Below, piece after piece: positions 24,495 to 37,882 of a stretch of 64,000 nt of DNA. Origin of the DNA: Ridgeia piscesae (Eukaryota > Annelida > Polychaeta > Sabellida > Siboglinidae). The stretch spans positions 22,501 to 86,500 of the forward strand of contig JAODUO010000849.1 in NCBI GenBank assembly GCA_025642075.2. The letters are read 5' to 3'. The position numbers and the translations under genes are program-made. Within the stretch, counting starts at the first letter, position 1. The number at the start of each line of letters is the position of its first letter. The notes below the pieces were generated by a model. That model made no database searches. It had not been told where the DNA came from and saw only the letters and a program-made list of their open reading frames with translations.

Positions 24495-27400
24495 TTAACA
24501 GGTTTCAAGGGAGAACGCTCGGTAGCCGAAGTTTGTACAAATGTCCACCTTGTGGCAGTTTCCTGCAACACTCAGCACCTGGTGAGAAAAAATATGATAA
24601 CATCATTGAACGTATTCTGCAACTTGTGTACTGTACACAAATGTACAGGGTATCAAATATCAATAATAGTTTTTTAACATAATTCCTCTTGAAAAAAATC
24701 TGAAAGCTGTTAGCTTTCAAGAAGCAGTAATGTTTAAATATTACAATGAAAATCGGATTTATGATAAGTGATCATCAAATAGATGACATATTTTAATAAC
24801 AGAGAAATAAACAGGAATGCATACGATTACCTCTGAATTAATTGTTATTAATGGTTAATAAAAACTCATTCAGAAGTACACATGTAATTGTATGCTTTCC
24901 CGTTACATATTCCCTACAGCCCGACAGCTTTCCTTAGCAACCAAATTCCAACTGAATTTTTACTGACATTGTATATATTCCTAGAAATATATTGCTTGTC
25001 CCCGGCAACCAGTTGTACATTCCTAGCAACTAATAGATATACATAGCAACTGATTTGATATCCTTATCAACAACCGTGTATTCCTTGCAACTTGTGTACA
25101 TTCGTAGCAACTTTTTTATTGCTAGCAACTATCTTGTAACCACAGCAACCAGTTGTATTTCTCTAATAATTATAGCAACTAATTGTATATCCTAGCAAAT
25201 TTCACATCTCCTTGGCAACCACATCTACATCCCTAGCAGCAGTTATACAACTATGGCAACCAGTCGTACATCACTAGCAACTACTGTACATGAATGTCCC
25301 TAACAACATGGTGTCCTTTGCAACCAATTATCTATTCCAATCTCACCTTTGCATTCTCCGAGGTGCTGTTGACTTTTAAACTGAATATGCTGGTGGGTGA
25401 ACACGGGACCTTCGACCTTTCCTCACCATTCACTGACCAGTGGTGGACAAACGGCTGATTGCCCGCAGAGATTATCTATAGAGACAATGACATATCACCT
25501 ACAGAAGCAGTCTTATCTACAGAAACAATGATACATGATCCACACAAATTATTACAAATTACCTACAGGAAAATTGACAAATCATCTATAAAATGTCAAG
25601 TTTTCTACAGAAACAATGACAAACTATGTACAAAAACAATGACAAATTACCTACAAAACCAATGACAAATTTTCTATTAAAACAATGACAAACTATTTAT
25701 AGAAACAATGACAAATTACCTACAGACACAATGACAAATTATCTATTCAAACAATGACACATTATATATAGAAACAATGACAAACTATTTACAGAAACAA
25801 TGACAAATTACCTACAGAAACAATGACAAATTATCTATTCACTCAATGACACATTATCTATAGAAACAATGACAAATTATTTACAAAAACAATAACAAAT
25901 TATCTATAGAAACAACTGTTTAAACTTGATGATCGTTTTTTCTAATCGTCATTGACAACTTTTGATGAATTTATTCAGACTTATACAGATAATGCAAAAT
26001 TTAATCCCAAAATGTGGCCCATCTGCCATACATGCACAGTTGCACACTCACGCTGTCATCGTGGAATAGTGCTGTCTTTTGGCAGACTCCAGGTGTGTCA
26101 AAGACAGCAGTGGCTGCCAGGGAGCGCAGGTGCCACAGACATAACTTGGGTCCACCACCACACACCTAGACAGTGACAAGGTGACAATTAGCCTTGGTTA
26201 CCCAGGCTCCATGAGTTGGCAGCACTTTTTAGCCCCTCAACTCCACCTGGTAGATGTATGCTTTGCCAATGCTACCACCAGGGCGGCCTTACCCCAGAAC
26301 AGGGTAGAGACACTGACTGGCTCTCAGGTCAATTATGAAATAAAAACTACAATATACACTTCTATAAGATACTACATGATTAAAAGTATTCAACAAATAT
26401 TCACACAAAATAAACAAAAATACAAATTTGCAGGAATTATGGCAGGATTAGCCTTGATTACTCGGGCTCTGTGAGGTGGCAGCACTTTTTAAGATAACAT
26501 CTAAAAGCCAGCTAAGTGACCAGACTATCTTTTCAACAAAGCTACGCAGCTGAACGAGAGTCGGTTAAAGAAGTCTAGGTGCCAACAGACAAGTATGAAG
26601 GCATCGTCTATCATGAAATCATGGCAATACTTAATCTACACCGTTCCTTCACAAATGTGATTTCACTTACAATCATAATAATTCAACGTCATTACATTAG
26701 TAGCACAACCAATCAGTACATTGAAAAAATTCTAACCAATCCAAGCCCCACCAATCGTTGAAGGATTCGCATTCATTTGTTCACAAAATGGAAAATTAGC
26801 CTTTCATTCAAGCGAGATTATTCAAGATTATTCAAGCAAGATAGGCAAGATTATTCAGACAGTAGTGGTGCCATTTAAAAATAATATATACCATCATGCA
26901 GAGCGAAAACGGCTTTCCAGTGATCCACCATGTTGGAATGGCAGTATTTTTTTGCAATCCAGTCAATTTCGAAAAGTTATATAACGTCCAATTATTTACA
27001 CTTTGTTTGATAAAACCACAAAGACTTAGCAATGATAGGTACAAACCAAATGTGTTTTGTTACATAAACAAGTTTACTCTGGTAGTGTAACATATATCAC
27101 CAACTGTGTTGACTGTCACCAGTGTTACGTGTTGCTACGTGTGTTATCCTCTACACACTTACCATCCAGTCATCAGCTGTGTCGACTGCGACACATCCAA
27201 CCCAGCGGCCAAGTTGTGGCCTAGCACAGTTCTACAACAGTCCAGTGTATGTCCAGTAGAACTGGTCATCCTCGAGCAAACAATGACCAGCCAATATTAG
27301 AATGAATGTATTTGGAGATCTAAAATAAAGAGCTCTTAAGAAAAATTCATCCTTAATCAAAATCTTGTTTTTTTTAAATGCAAACATCCGCTACCGTATT

Positions 27401-30400
27401 ACTGAGGATACTATTTCCATGACACACCTGCAACACTGTCTCACTGACAGTTTTCATGTATATAAGATCATTAAGGAGCAACATTTATTTTAAATAGCAA
27501 AATCAGGCTTAGGAGCTTTTAACGACGTTAGTGAAATGGGCCCTGATCTGCTGTTTACTGAACATTCTTTAGGATAGTTAAATTTTCTTTAACCAATCAA
27601 TCAAAATGTTAATTAACTAATAACAGCTTTCCATTTTGTAATGAATGATTTTTTATGATATGTTAAGTTTTTTTTTACGAAACATGGCTGTAATTTCAGA
27701 AGATTTTATTGTAATTGTTGATTCCAGATTGTTGGGGCAGCTACAGAGAAAGCATGTTTGCCAACACTGAGGTTAGTTTTAGGAACAAAACGTTGTTTGG
27801 AAACAGACGATCAAAGGGTTCTAGAGAGATCACGGAAATATAGCAGATTAACTAAGCATGTCGGTGCTTGAGTAGAAAGAGTATGTTATGTAACAGTAGT
27901 CGATTTAAATTATACTTTTCTACACATACCTCGTTCTTATAGGGTTCAATGACCTGGGTGGCTTCTAGGGGTCGTCTCAAATCTGGAATATTTGTAACAC
28001 AAAGGTATGATTTAAAATATTTCGACTTGATGGCAAAAATTAATTTAGTAGTTCGTCCAAAATACATAACAATTTCACGGCTGACATGGTGTAGTGCAGA
28101 TTAGATACATTTTGTTTTTCACGTGGGTTTTTTTAAATGCACTGATCAAAACAGAATTTGTTGAATGGAATTGTTTAGAGGAAACAAAACACAACTTTTT
28201 GATGTCACATTTGTAAAGTTCCAGCAACAAATGAAGTCTGTTTCACATATGTAAACAGATTTTACAACATATTATGTTGTAAAATGCTGTACTTCTATGT
28301 GACTGTCGATGTGGCTGACAATACATACAAAAACAATTGAGGTAATGAAAACCGATCGACACAATCAACTGAAAATACATCATAACAAATCTTGTCAAAC
28401 AGTTCTGTGGGTTTACTGAGAACAGTAAACAAAAGCAGTATTCCCATTTTGTCAACTGGCTAACTGTGAAAAGTAGTAACATATGATGTCAGCCTTTGTA
28501 TGAAAATTGTACTATACAACTTGAAGTTTACAGTCTAGATCTTCAAGAAGGTTTTCATTTTAGTTGCAAATGGTTAGGTTTTGTTAATACTTCTAAATGC
28601 ATAAACACAAACAATGGGGAACCTACAGAACTAATAAACCAGGTGGCGCCACTCGGGTGTCGTGCCATCAAGCGCCAGCGCCCTGTAACCTTGTTACCCC
28701 GCATTCATTAATTATATCCAGCATTTGTTAACACGTGTTGTAGATATGCCTTATGTTAATAACAGTTGGAGTCTAAAAGAATTAAAAGATGAACTGAAAA
28801 AAACCCAGAGAAAGCATGCGTAAAGAGCACGATTACATCGCCGGCCCAAGTTACATATGACCGGCCCGAGTTACATATGACTGGACCAAGTTACGTATGC
28901 CTTTTTATGACCGTTTAATGCACGGAAGCTGTGTAGTTGTACGTACCCCATATTCGCACAGACCCATCCTCAGAAGCTGTGACACACTCCTGGCCTGTGT
29001 TGAGCATAGCGACGGCGTGGATATAGTCAGTGTGTCCCTTCAGCCCTAGCTGTGACAGCGCGCATCCACAACACATGGTTAGTTGACACACATGCAGCAT
29101 GCTCTGGCCTTCATGGGTGTGCACTTATGATTTCATAATCACACACATCTAATTACGACCGTAGTATTTTGTTACATAGTAATGTGATCATTACGTTAAA
29201 AGTGTTGCATGGATTGACAGCGAAAGTACAGTTTCCAATAACGTGTTTACTGTCTATGCCACCATCCAGTACCATTGTGGCAGCAAGCTATTCAGAACAG
29301 TGAAAACTTGTATCAGTGTAATGCGATATTCAGTTCTCATGAAACATCAAAGCAGTTTACCCTGGGCTGTTAATTTCCATACTACATGTAGGGTATATTG
29401 GTATTGGAATAATCCACACTACATGTAGGGTATATTGGTATTGGAATAATCCATACTACATGTAGAGTATATTAGTATTGGAATAATCCACACTACATGT
29501 AGGGTATATTGGTATTGGAATCATCCACACTACATGTAGAGTATATTAGTATTGGAATAATCCACACTACATGTAGGGTATATTGGTATTGGAATCATCC
29601 ACACTACATGTATATTGGTATTGGAATAAATCACACCTGTATATTGGTATTGGAATAATCCACACTACATGTAGAGTATATTAGTATTGGAATAATCCAC
29701 ACTACATGTAGGGTATATTGGTATTGGAATAATCCACACTACATGTAGGGTATATTGGTATTGGAATAATCCACACTACATGTAGGGTGTATTGGTATTG
29801 GAATAATCCACACTACATGTAGGGTATATTGGTATTGGAATAATCCACACTACATGTATATTTGTATTGGAGTAATCCACACATGTATACTGGTACTGGA
29901 ATCATCCTGAAAGCATTCATCAATGCCACTATTATATATAATATATATATTAGATTTGTGCCTACACTGTATTCCGAATATTTTGTTTATTTCCCATGAG
30001 CAGGAAATCCAAATAGTGGCTCACACTTGTTGATCTCTTCAATTCGGTAGGCAGTATACCTTCAACTCATCTGTTCTACTCTAGAACATTATAAGAAATT
30101 AACAAAACCGAGGATCAGTCACCATCAACGTCACTCACCAGGTGGCTTCCTGCCTCCAGGTCCCACACGTAGACTTTGTTGTCTCCACATCCAGCAAACA
30201 GACGCGTCCCTGACTCCTGCGATCAAAATAATCAGTTTATTTAACTTTTTTTTTATTTTTTATTTTACCTATTTAATATCTTGTACATGTTTTACACTAA
30301 TTTTACATTCATTTATTATCAATATAACCTTTCTTTTAATAATAATATTCAGCTGTAACTTATTTATTTATTTATTACTATTATGTTTTATACATATTTT

Positions 30401-31978
30401 ATATATATTGTCATTTACTTTAATAAATGTTATATTATTACCTTTATGTAACTTATTATTATTCTGCATATATATACATGTACACATATTTATGTACTCA
30501 CAGCGCCTCCGAATGGATTTTGCCTAGATTTATGGTGCTATATAAGTGTTCTTATTACTATCATTAAACAAAGACAATACTTTTTCACCACCATAATCAA
30601 TGACACAGTTGCTAGGGCATCGAACTATCAACTGAAAAAATCATGCTTCGAATCCTATCTTGCCCTGTCGAAACTTGGGGCACCTCCATTCACTATACAT
30701 TGCTCCAGTTCACTCGGCTGTATGTATGGGCACCTAGATATAGACAGTGGTGGATATTGTGTCTATGTATACTCTCCACATGTTAGATACATTTCGGCTG
30801 AATGCATCAAACTGAACTGAAGATACTATTTTACTGAACAAGTCTGTCAGGAGCAAGGAGGGGCAAGCTGTGTTAACACACTATATAAGAATTTTACTTT
30901 TTTCTTTTTCATTACATAATGCCATAATCACAGTCATGTGACCTAACCATAATCACAGTCACGTGACCTAACCATAATCACAGTCACGTGACCTAACCAT
31001 CATCACAATCATGTGACCTCACCTGGCAATCAACCACCAGGCAGTTGGTCTCCACACTGGCAAAGCGATCTCTGGAAGAAGAAACATCCAGTGAGGACCA
31101 ACCAGACAGCAGAGACCTGGGGACCATTTCACTAAGATAAAGAGCTCTTAAGGAAAATTCATCATTAAACATAATCTGTTGCTAAATTAAATGATTTAAA
31201 AACAAATGCAAATATCCATTGCCGAATTACCAAGGATACTATTTCCATGACACACCAGTGACAATGTCCCGCTGGCACAGTTTTTAAGTATTCAAGATCA
31301 CGGTTAAGGATCAAAATTGATTTTAAGGTTCCAAATCAGTTTTAAAAGCAAATTCTTTTTTATACACTGTATAGTTGTGTGCTAATTTATGTTTGTATTT
31401 TAAGGGAACGTGGTTATTTTTATTAGCATATATGCATATTTTATCAAAGTAGTTTTGATTTATTTATTTTACTATTATTCTTATTTTAACTCAATTATGA
31501 ATAATTGTTGTAAAACACCCCAGAATAATAATTTGGCTATATAAGAAATTAATTACTATTATTATAACAATGTCAGTGAAATGATCCCCATGACCTATAT
31601 TTACGCACATGTGTGTGTGTGTGTGTGCGTATGCATGCATGCGTGCATGCGTGCATGTGTGCATGTGTGCATGTGTGCATGCATTATGCATTGATGCAGG
31701 ATGTATGCATTTCTGAAGCCATATAAATACATACCCCCGGTAAGTCCCGGAATCCTATTTGCTTAGATTTGCTATAAACTCAATAGGGTTATACATTTAT
31801 ATTTCAGTAGCCACTATTTTTTATATTTCAGTAGCCTTTACTGCTTTTGTTAGGGAGTTACATGATGTACTACATAACGGGAACATAACTTTACTTTCTA
31901 TATATGTATATATATATATAATATATATATATATATAAAAAGTAAAGTGTATATATATATATATATATATACAGGCTG

Positions 31979-32027
<49 letters not shown>

Positions 32028-32034
32028 TAAAGTG

Positions 32035-32123
<89 letters not shown>

Positions 32124-34108
32124 TAATTCTAGTATATCTGTTGCAGGTGGGGCTGACTTACTCGACTGGGATGTTCAAGGAAGAAACATTCTTCGGATCC
32201 TTTGTGTAAACATCTGTCCAGTTCCACACATGAATCTCTCCAGTGCTACCTCCACTACAAGTATACAACACACATGAATCTCTCTAGTGCTACCTCCACT
32301 ACAAGTATACAACACACATGAATCTCTCTAGTGCTACCTCCACTACAAGTATACAACACACATGAATCTCTCTAGTGCTACCTCCACTACAAGTATACAA
32401 CACACATGAATCTCTCTAGTGCTACCTCCACTACAGGTATACAACACACATGAATCTCTCCAGTGCTACCTCCACTACAGGTATACAACACACATGAATC
32501 TCTCCAGTGCTACCTCCACTACAGGTATACAACACACATGAATCTCTTCAGTGCTACCTCCACTACAAGTATACAACACACATGAATCTCTCCAGTGCTA
32601 CCTCCACTACAAGTATACAACACACATGAATCTCTCCAGTGCTACCTCCACTACAAGTATACAACACACATGAATCTCTTCAGTGCTACCTCCACTACAA
32701 GTATACAACACACATGAATCTCTCCAGTGCTACCTCCACTACAAGTATACAACACACATGAATCTCTTCAGTGCTACCTCCACTACAAGTATACAACACA
32801 CATGAATCTCTCCAGTGCTACCTCCACTACAAGTATACAACACACATGAATCTCTCCAGTGCTACCTCCACTACAAGTATACAACACACATGAATCTCTC
32901 CAGTGCTACCTCCACTACAAGTATACAACACACATGAATCTCTTCAGTGCTACCTCCACTACAAGTATACAACACACATGAATCTCTCCAGTGCTACCTC
33001 CACTACAAGTATACAACACACATGAATCTCTTCAGTGCTACCTCCACTACAAGTATACAACACACATGAATCTCTCCAGTGCTACCTCCACTACAGGTAT
33101 ACAACACACATGAATCTCTCCAGTGCTACCTCCACTACAGGTATACAACACACATGAATCTCTCCAGTGCTACCTCCACTACAGGTATACAACACACATG
33201 AATCTCTTCAGTGCCACCTCCACTACAAGTATACAACACACATGAATCTCTCCAGTGCCACCTCCACTACAGGTATACAACACACATGAATCTCTTCAGT
33301 GCTACCTCCACTACAGGTATACAACACACATGAATCTCTTCAGTGCTACCTCCACTACAGGTATACAACACACATGAATCTCTCCAGTGCTACTTCCACT
33401 ACAGGTATACAACACACATGAATCTCTCCAGTGCTACCTCCACTACAGGTATACAACACACATGAATCTCTCCAGTGCTACCTCCACTACAAGTATACAA
33501 CACACATGAATCTCTCCAGTGCTACCTCCACTACAGGTATACAACACACATGAATCTCTTCAGTGCTACCTCCACTACAAGTATACAATGCACATGAATC
33601 TCTCTAGTGCTACCTCCACTACAGGTATACAACACACATGAATCTCTCCAGTGCTACCTCCACTACAAGTATACAACACACATGAATCTCTCCAGTGCTA
33701 CCTCCACTACAGGTATACAATACACATGAATCTCTTCAGTGCTACCTCCACTACAAGTATACAATGCACATGAATCTCTCTAGTGCTACCTCCACTACAG
33801 GTATACAACACACATGAATCTCTTCAGTGCTACCTCCACTACAAGTATACAATGCACATGAATCTCTCTAGTGCTACCTCCACTACAGGTATACAACACA
33901 CATGAATCTCTCCAGTGCTACCTCCACTACAAGTATACAACACACATGAATCTCTCTAGTGCTACCTCCACTACAAGTATACAACACACATGAATCTCTC
34001 CAGTGCTACCTCCACTACAAGTATACAACACACATGAATCTCTCCAGTGCTACCTCCACTACAAGTATACAACACACATGAATCTCTCCAGTGCTACCTC
34101 CACTACAA

Positions 34109-34163
<55 letters not shown>

Positions 34164-37100
34164 CACACACACGAATATCCCCAGTGCTACCGCCACTACA
34201 GGCACATGCACACACATGGATTAATACATAAAACAATCAAGTCGTGAAGTCAATGTGTACACCACAGGTGCATACAAGTTAAAGCTTTAGGCAATCTACA
34301 CCACTTCAACAACAAACAAAACATAAAATATATGTACAGCTTATCAAACAGAAACATACTTTAATTATTATTCTTGTATCTTCTCAGATGTGTGAGATTC
34401 TGAATGTTATATAAACCACTGCATTCTTAACAAATGATTCCAGAGATCCTTTAAACATGACACAACCATGAAATGCTCAGACGGATTAAGCCTTGAACTA
34501 ACATTCATGAGTGCACTTGCCTCAGGAGAAGGCGGTCGGTGGTTGCCAGGGCATATATGGCACCAGTGTGGGCTGGAAGTGACGTAAACAGAAGTTAACA
34601 GTCAAATTACACAATAATGCACATCCCTAGGCCGTAGCTAAGTCATCTCTCTGTGATTCATCACACATTAGTTTATAACGAAATAACAACTGGAGTTTAT
34701 ACAATAATAAACCAGTACTGTCAAAAGTCTGATTCAGTGTGCGGATGCAACCATCCGGTCTATGTTCTACATACACGCATGTGCATGTGCAAACACACAT
34801 AAAGCGCAATGGCTCAGGGGTAGAGCTTCGGACTCTCGACTACGAGAACCCGGGTTCGAATCCTGTGCTGCGGTGTTAAAACCTTCGGCAAGGTTTTTCA
34901 CTCTACATTGCTCCAGTTCACTCAGCTGTATAAATGAGTACCTGACTATAGACAGTGGTGGATATGTGTACGAGCAGCCTTCGCGCATTAATTGTACCAT
35001 ATGGCTGGATGCTTCCCAGAGAAGCCGAAATGGTGTCTGAGTGAACGCATCTGTCAGGGAAGTAAAGTGTATGGCGCTTTGAATGGTCCTGAGGACTGGA
35101 TACTGCGCTACACAAGAACTTGCCTTTTTTACATACACACACACATGCATGCACGCACGCACGCATACACACAGAAAGTATGCTATGGGGTGATGCAAAG
35201 ATGCGCTTTGGTGAGGTGATGGAATGTTGGATGGACTGAAAGGCAGATGAAAGGTGAAGAGTTGTGTGCGCAGATGTGATGGTGACATCTGTAGATTAAT
35301 AACTAATAGTAATAACTTTATTTTAATATCATGACATTATTACCGGCTGTCCTTTTCAGGGTTGTGTAGTCCATATAAACATAACACATTCTAAGCAGCT
35401 TCAAATGTATTCAGATATAAATTGTGTAGGTAGATACTAGATAATTATAGTAATATTGTCTTGTAGAACATGTTTGAAGTAAAAAAAATCATGTGCATTT
35501 GTATAAATACATAAAATATGAAAAAAACTTAAATAAATATGAAGTTATGACGAATTACTCGGCTAACAAAATACCTGTGAATGAATTGATTGGCTTCCAT
35601 GCATGAGACTTGGCTTCTGGACTTAGCGCACTGGCCAAACTGTAAATAAATAACAACTGTCAACAAATATTTGCTTTGGCTGTTGGCTACAGAAGATGCT
35701 TGAAAAAGTCACATTGTAACTGCATTTTAATTTTCACCAGAAACCACATAGTTGCAAAACTTATTTTGCAATCACAACGTTTTACAGTTCAGTTACGACT
35801 TTTAAATTACTTATGTGGTTTCTGGTGCAATAACAGTGACACAGGAGTAAAAAAAGGGTAACAATTTATAAAGGTAATTGTAATAAAAATGTGATAAACT
35901 CACCTAAAAATTAAGATTTTCCCAAAATTATTGCCCACCGCCAGGTATTTCCCACAGGGGGAGAAACACTGGCAGAATATAGTGGTGTGTAGCCGCCGCC
36001 GAGCCAACAGAACCTCTTCCTGAAATACACACCGAATAAGATTTCAACAAGTAAGATCTTAGATTTAAATAACTTTCTCATTAAAGCGACATGGTCCGTT
36101 CGTGGCTTTTTATTTTTATTGCAAAATCATGTTATATGGTATAAATTATACCTGTTAAAGCGCAAAGGCAGTCAAAATAGGTTTTCATGTACCATTTAGG
36201 GGTTGAAAATAGACGCATTAAGGGCACTTAACTCTGTGTACACATCAACCATGAAGTGTTTTTGAAACCGTTGTAGGCGTGGCTAAATGCCCAGAAGGAA
36301 ATGCATGATCACGCGATGCAGTATCACGTGAACACAAGTTGACGCCACTAACGCCACACCCAGCCAGGTGCACAGCTGCCAGTTGGTCAAGGTCAAAGGG
36401 TGGGTGTCACTCGCGGCGATTTGAGTGACAGCGTCTGGATTCTTATAAACATGCAACGTTTAACATAACGAAGTCAGTTCTGTTTCAATAAAACATTTAT
36501 TGGCGGTCAGGACGCTACAATAGTTATAACTTATACTGATTAACATGATTTTGCAATAAAAATAAAAAGCCACGAACTGATCATGTCGCTTTAAGATCCT
36601 TTTCTTACCAAGGGCACACAGCTGGGAAATGCACACGTCTACCTGGTGGATTTTGATTCGCTTACTCTGGTAACTTGAGTTAGATGTGTACCACTCAAAC
36701 AGTCGAAATCACTTAGTAATCTGATTATTCTTGACTTAGATTGGCAAGGTGAATTAAGGAACCGTCTGCAATCAGAGTTTGGAGAGGATTCACTTGAGCA
36801 AAATGACATCATTAGCACTGACAGTTAATAGGGGAATGTGTTGGTGTAGTACCGCAGAAGAAATTATTGGACCATTACATGGAATAATCATTTAAATATG
36901 TATTCATTTCACTGTGTATATTATGTTAGTCACCATAATCATAACATTTATACTCTGACCAGTTTATTATATTTATTTAATCTATTTATATCATTGTTTT
37001 TTAATGTGAAGCTGCATGCTTCATTATTCAGTTGGCTTACTCATGTAGGATGCATGTGCATAGTAAATTACCATAAACTGGATAAGTATGTTGAGTTACC

Positions 37101-37882
37101 CAATTTACCTGAGTAAGACTAAGAGACTGGTAGTTACCCCTTGTGTTGGCCAACCAGTCATATTTTGAGGTTTGATTACCATTATTAATAAATATTATTA
37201 CGGTGTGGCTATATGTCCACATACGGACAAATAGCATAGGTCGGCTATTTGGCTATCAGGATACATTTTTTGCAGGAATTCAATTCAAATTCGCACAAGT
37301 GGCACAACTGAGATGGACAATGAAATTGGTGGTTGGACATGAGATCGTGGATTTTAATAAAAAGTTTATCGGCAGCTGTTGCGCAATTGACAAATAGTAA
37401 CTTTGTCCAGTTTTATCAGCGATAGTAGGACAGTTGAGGAAGGAAGTTGATTAAATATTTCTAATTTCCCTTGGTTACCTTAATCCCGATTGAAAACTAG
37501 CAACAACACCTGGCGAACTTGCGAAGGTACATACCCCTGGTATTTTTTTTTGCATAATAGCAAAAAAAATTAGTAAAATAAAACACTCTATCAGCTACAT
37601 AATAATCAGCATATTGATGCTAAATGATTAACAGTAAACAAGCGACGGGTGGTGATGTCCGACGAGTCGCGCCGCCAGCAACTTCTGTGACAGCGATCGA
37701 CAGTAAATTATTGAAAGTAAAAGCATAATTTACTAAGTGACATATGTACGACTCGTTTTACTAAGGTTCCCAATTTATAAAGTCCACCTTTCTATATTAT
37801 TCGGGATTCCAGTTACAAACTCAATCACATAAACACAACTTTTCTAAATACAAATTTCCCGCACCTCGCCAATGTCCACCAT
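24495..37882 (-). CDS. THOC6: THO complex subunit 6, WD40 protein, 13 coding exons
   Basis: Subunit of the THO/TREX complex, which couples transcription and splicing to mRNA export; a nuclear WD40 propeller. Coding exons (minus, 5' to 3'): 37882-37865, 36019-35904, 35639-35575, 34572-34521, 32254-32162, 31071-31023, 30216-30139, 29049-28947, 27982-27930, 27231-27163, 26165-26052, 25475-25347, 24578-24495. Phases agree throughout and give 340 aa, against 341 in human by my recollection. Diagnostic stretches: [84 protein letters not shown] and the C-terminal [19 protein letters not shown]. The 6-residue first exon (MVDIGE) is the least certain. The intron between 34521 and 32254 uses a GC donor. 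Three junctions touch tandem repeats (32254, 31023, 25475). Confidence 0.96.
24935..25325. repeat. ~21-bp degenerate tandem repeat
   Basis: About 18 diverged copies built on 'CTAGCAACTAATTGTACAT'-like words, next to the donor side of the THOC6 exon 25475-25347. A shared TGCAAAGG with the exon end (ATGCAAAG+GTGAG) hints at the junction-derived pattern, but the match is weak. Confidence 0.75.
25471..25918 (-). repeat. ~23-bp tandem repeat seeded on a THOC6 acceptor, ~19 copies
   Basis: On the minus strand the true acceptor reads TTGTCTCTATAG followed by exon bases ATAATCTC (exon from 25475). The array unit reads CATTGTTTCTATAG followed by ATAATTTGT, repeating the junction and the first five exon bases. 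Copies vary between CTATAG, CTGTAG and relatives. Confidence 0.88.
27316..27543. mobile_element. Truncated copy of the MITE at 31119-31589
   Basis: It shares 'ataaagagctcttaag', 'gatactatttccatgacac' and the end 'gttagtgaaatgggccc', the inverted form of the other copy's left end. The left terminus is missing. THOC6 intron. Confidence 0.65.
29380..29905. repeat. 37-bp tandem repeat, ~14 copies
   Basis: The unit contains CCACACTACATGTAGGGTAT and TTGGTATTGGAATAAT; some copies are shortened. It lies in the THOC6 intron between exons 30216-30139 and 29049-28947 and is not linked to a junction. Confidence 0.95.
30600..30830 (+). mobile_element. Diverged Meta-type SINE
   Basis: A decayed B box (GCTTCGAATCC) precedes 'cattgctccagttcactcgg' and 'agatatagacagtggtgg', the same core and tail as at 34803. 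THOC6 intron. Confidence 0.7.
30920..31024 (-). repeat. 25-bp tandem repeat abutting a THOC6 donor, 4 copies
   Basis: Units of AACCATAATCACAGTCACGTG plus ACCT run into the donor of exon 31071-31023. On the minus strand the donor CAG+GTGAGGTCACATGATTG has the same body as the GGTTAGGTCACGTGACTG copies. Confidence 0.85.
31119..31589. mobile_element. MITE with GGGGA-CATTTCACT terminal inverted repeats
   Basis: The left end is GGGGACCATTTCACTAA and the right end, reversed, is GGGGATCATTTCACTGA; about 470 bp with no coding capacity. No convincing target-site duplication was found. A second, truncated copy is at 27316-27543. THOC6 intron. Confidence 0.72.
31605..32121. repeat. GT/GCATGC and AT microsatellites
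   Basis: GT and GCATGCGT-type repeats lie at 31610-31690. Long TA/AT tracts at about 31900-32121 stop about 40 bp from the donor of THOC6 exon 32254-32162. Confidence 0.93.
32225..34205 (-). repeat. 44-bp minisatellite, ~43 copies, seeded on a THOC6 acceptor
   Basis: On the minus strand each unit reads TATACTTGTAG (or TATACCTGTAG) followed by TGGAGGTAGCACTGGAGAG and ATTCATGTGT. That is the acceptor and first 29 bases of the exon at 32254-32162. Copies run without break to about 34110. A GCAC microsatellite (34110-34160) and one more diverged copy (to 34205) follow. Because 44 is not a multiple of 3, most upstream acceptors would shift the frame. Confidence 0.97.
34803..35115 (+). mobile_element. 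tRNA-derived SINE, Meta-type core
   Basis: The tRNA-like head has A box TGGCTCAGGGG (34810-34820) and B box GGTTCGAATCC (34853-34863). It is followed by 'cattgctccagttcactcag', 'ctatagacagtggtgg' and a tail ending near a CA-rich stretch. The core resembles the MetaSINE superfamily known from molluscs (recalled, not searched). It is the best preserved SINE here. THOC6 intron. Confidence 0.82.
36081..36594. mobile_element. MITE with ~50-bp TIRs and TTAA ends
   Basis: The left end AAGCGACATGGTCCGTTCGT continues into 'ttttattgcaaaatcatgtta'. The right end is its near-perfect reverse complement. Both ends are flanked by TTAA, the target site used by piggyBac-type elements. About 510 bp, non-coding, in THOC6 intron 1. 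Confidence 0.82.

Noticed and set aside
26181..26474. Possible THOC6 exon near 'aaaaagtgctgcca'
   Set aside because: The sequence occurs twice (about 26200 and 26460), breaks the frame, and the true exon is at 26165-26052.
34803..34875. A functional tRNA gene
   Set aside because: It has A and B boxes but no good acceptor stem pairing, and it continues into a SINE core shared with other copies in the window.
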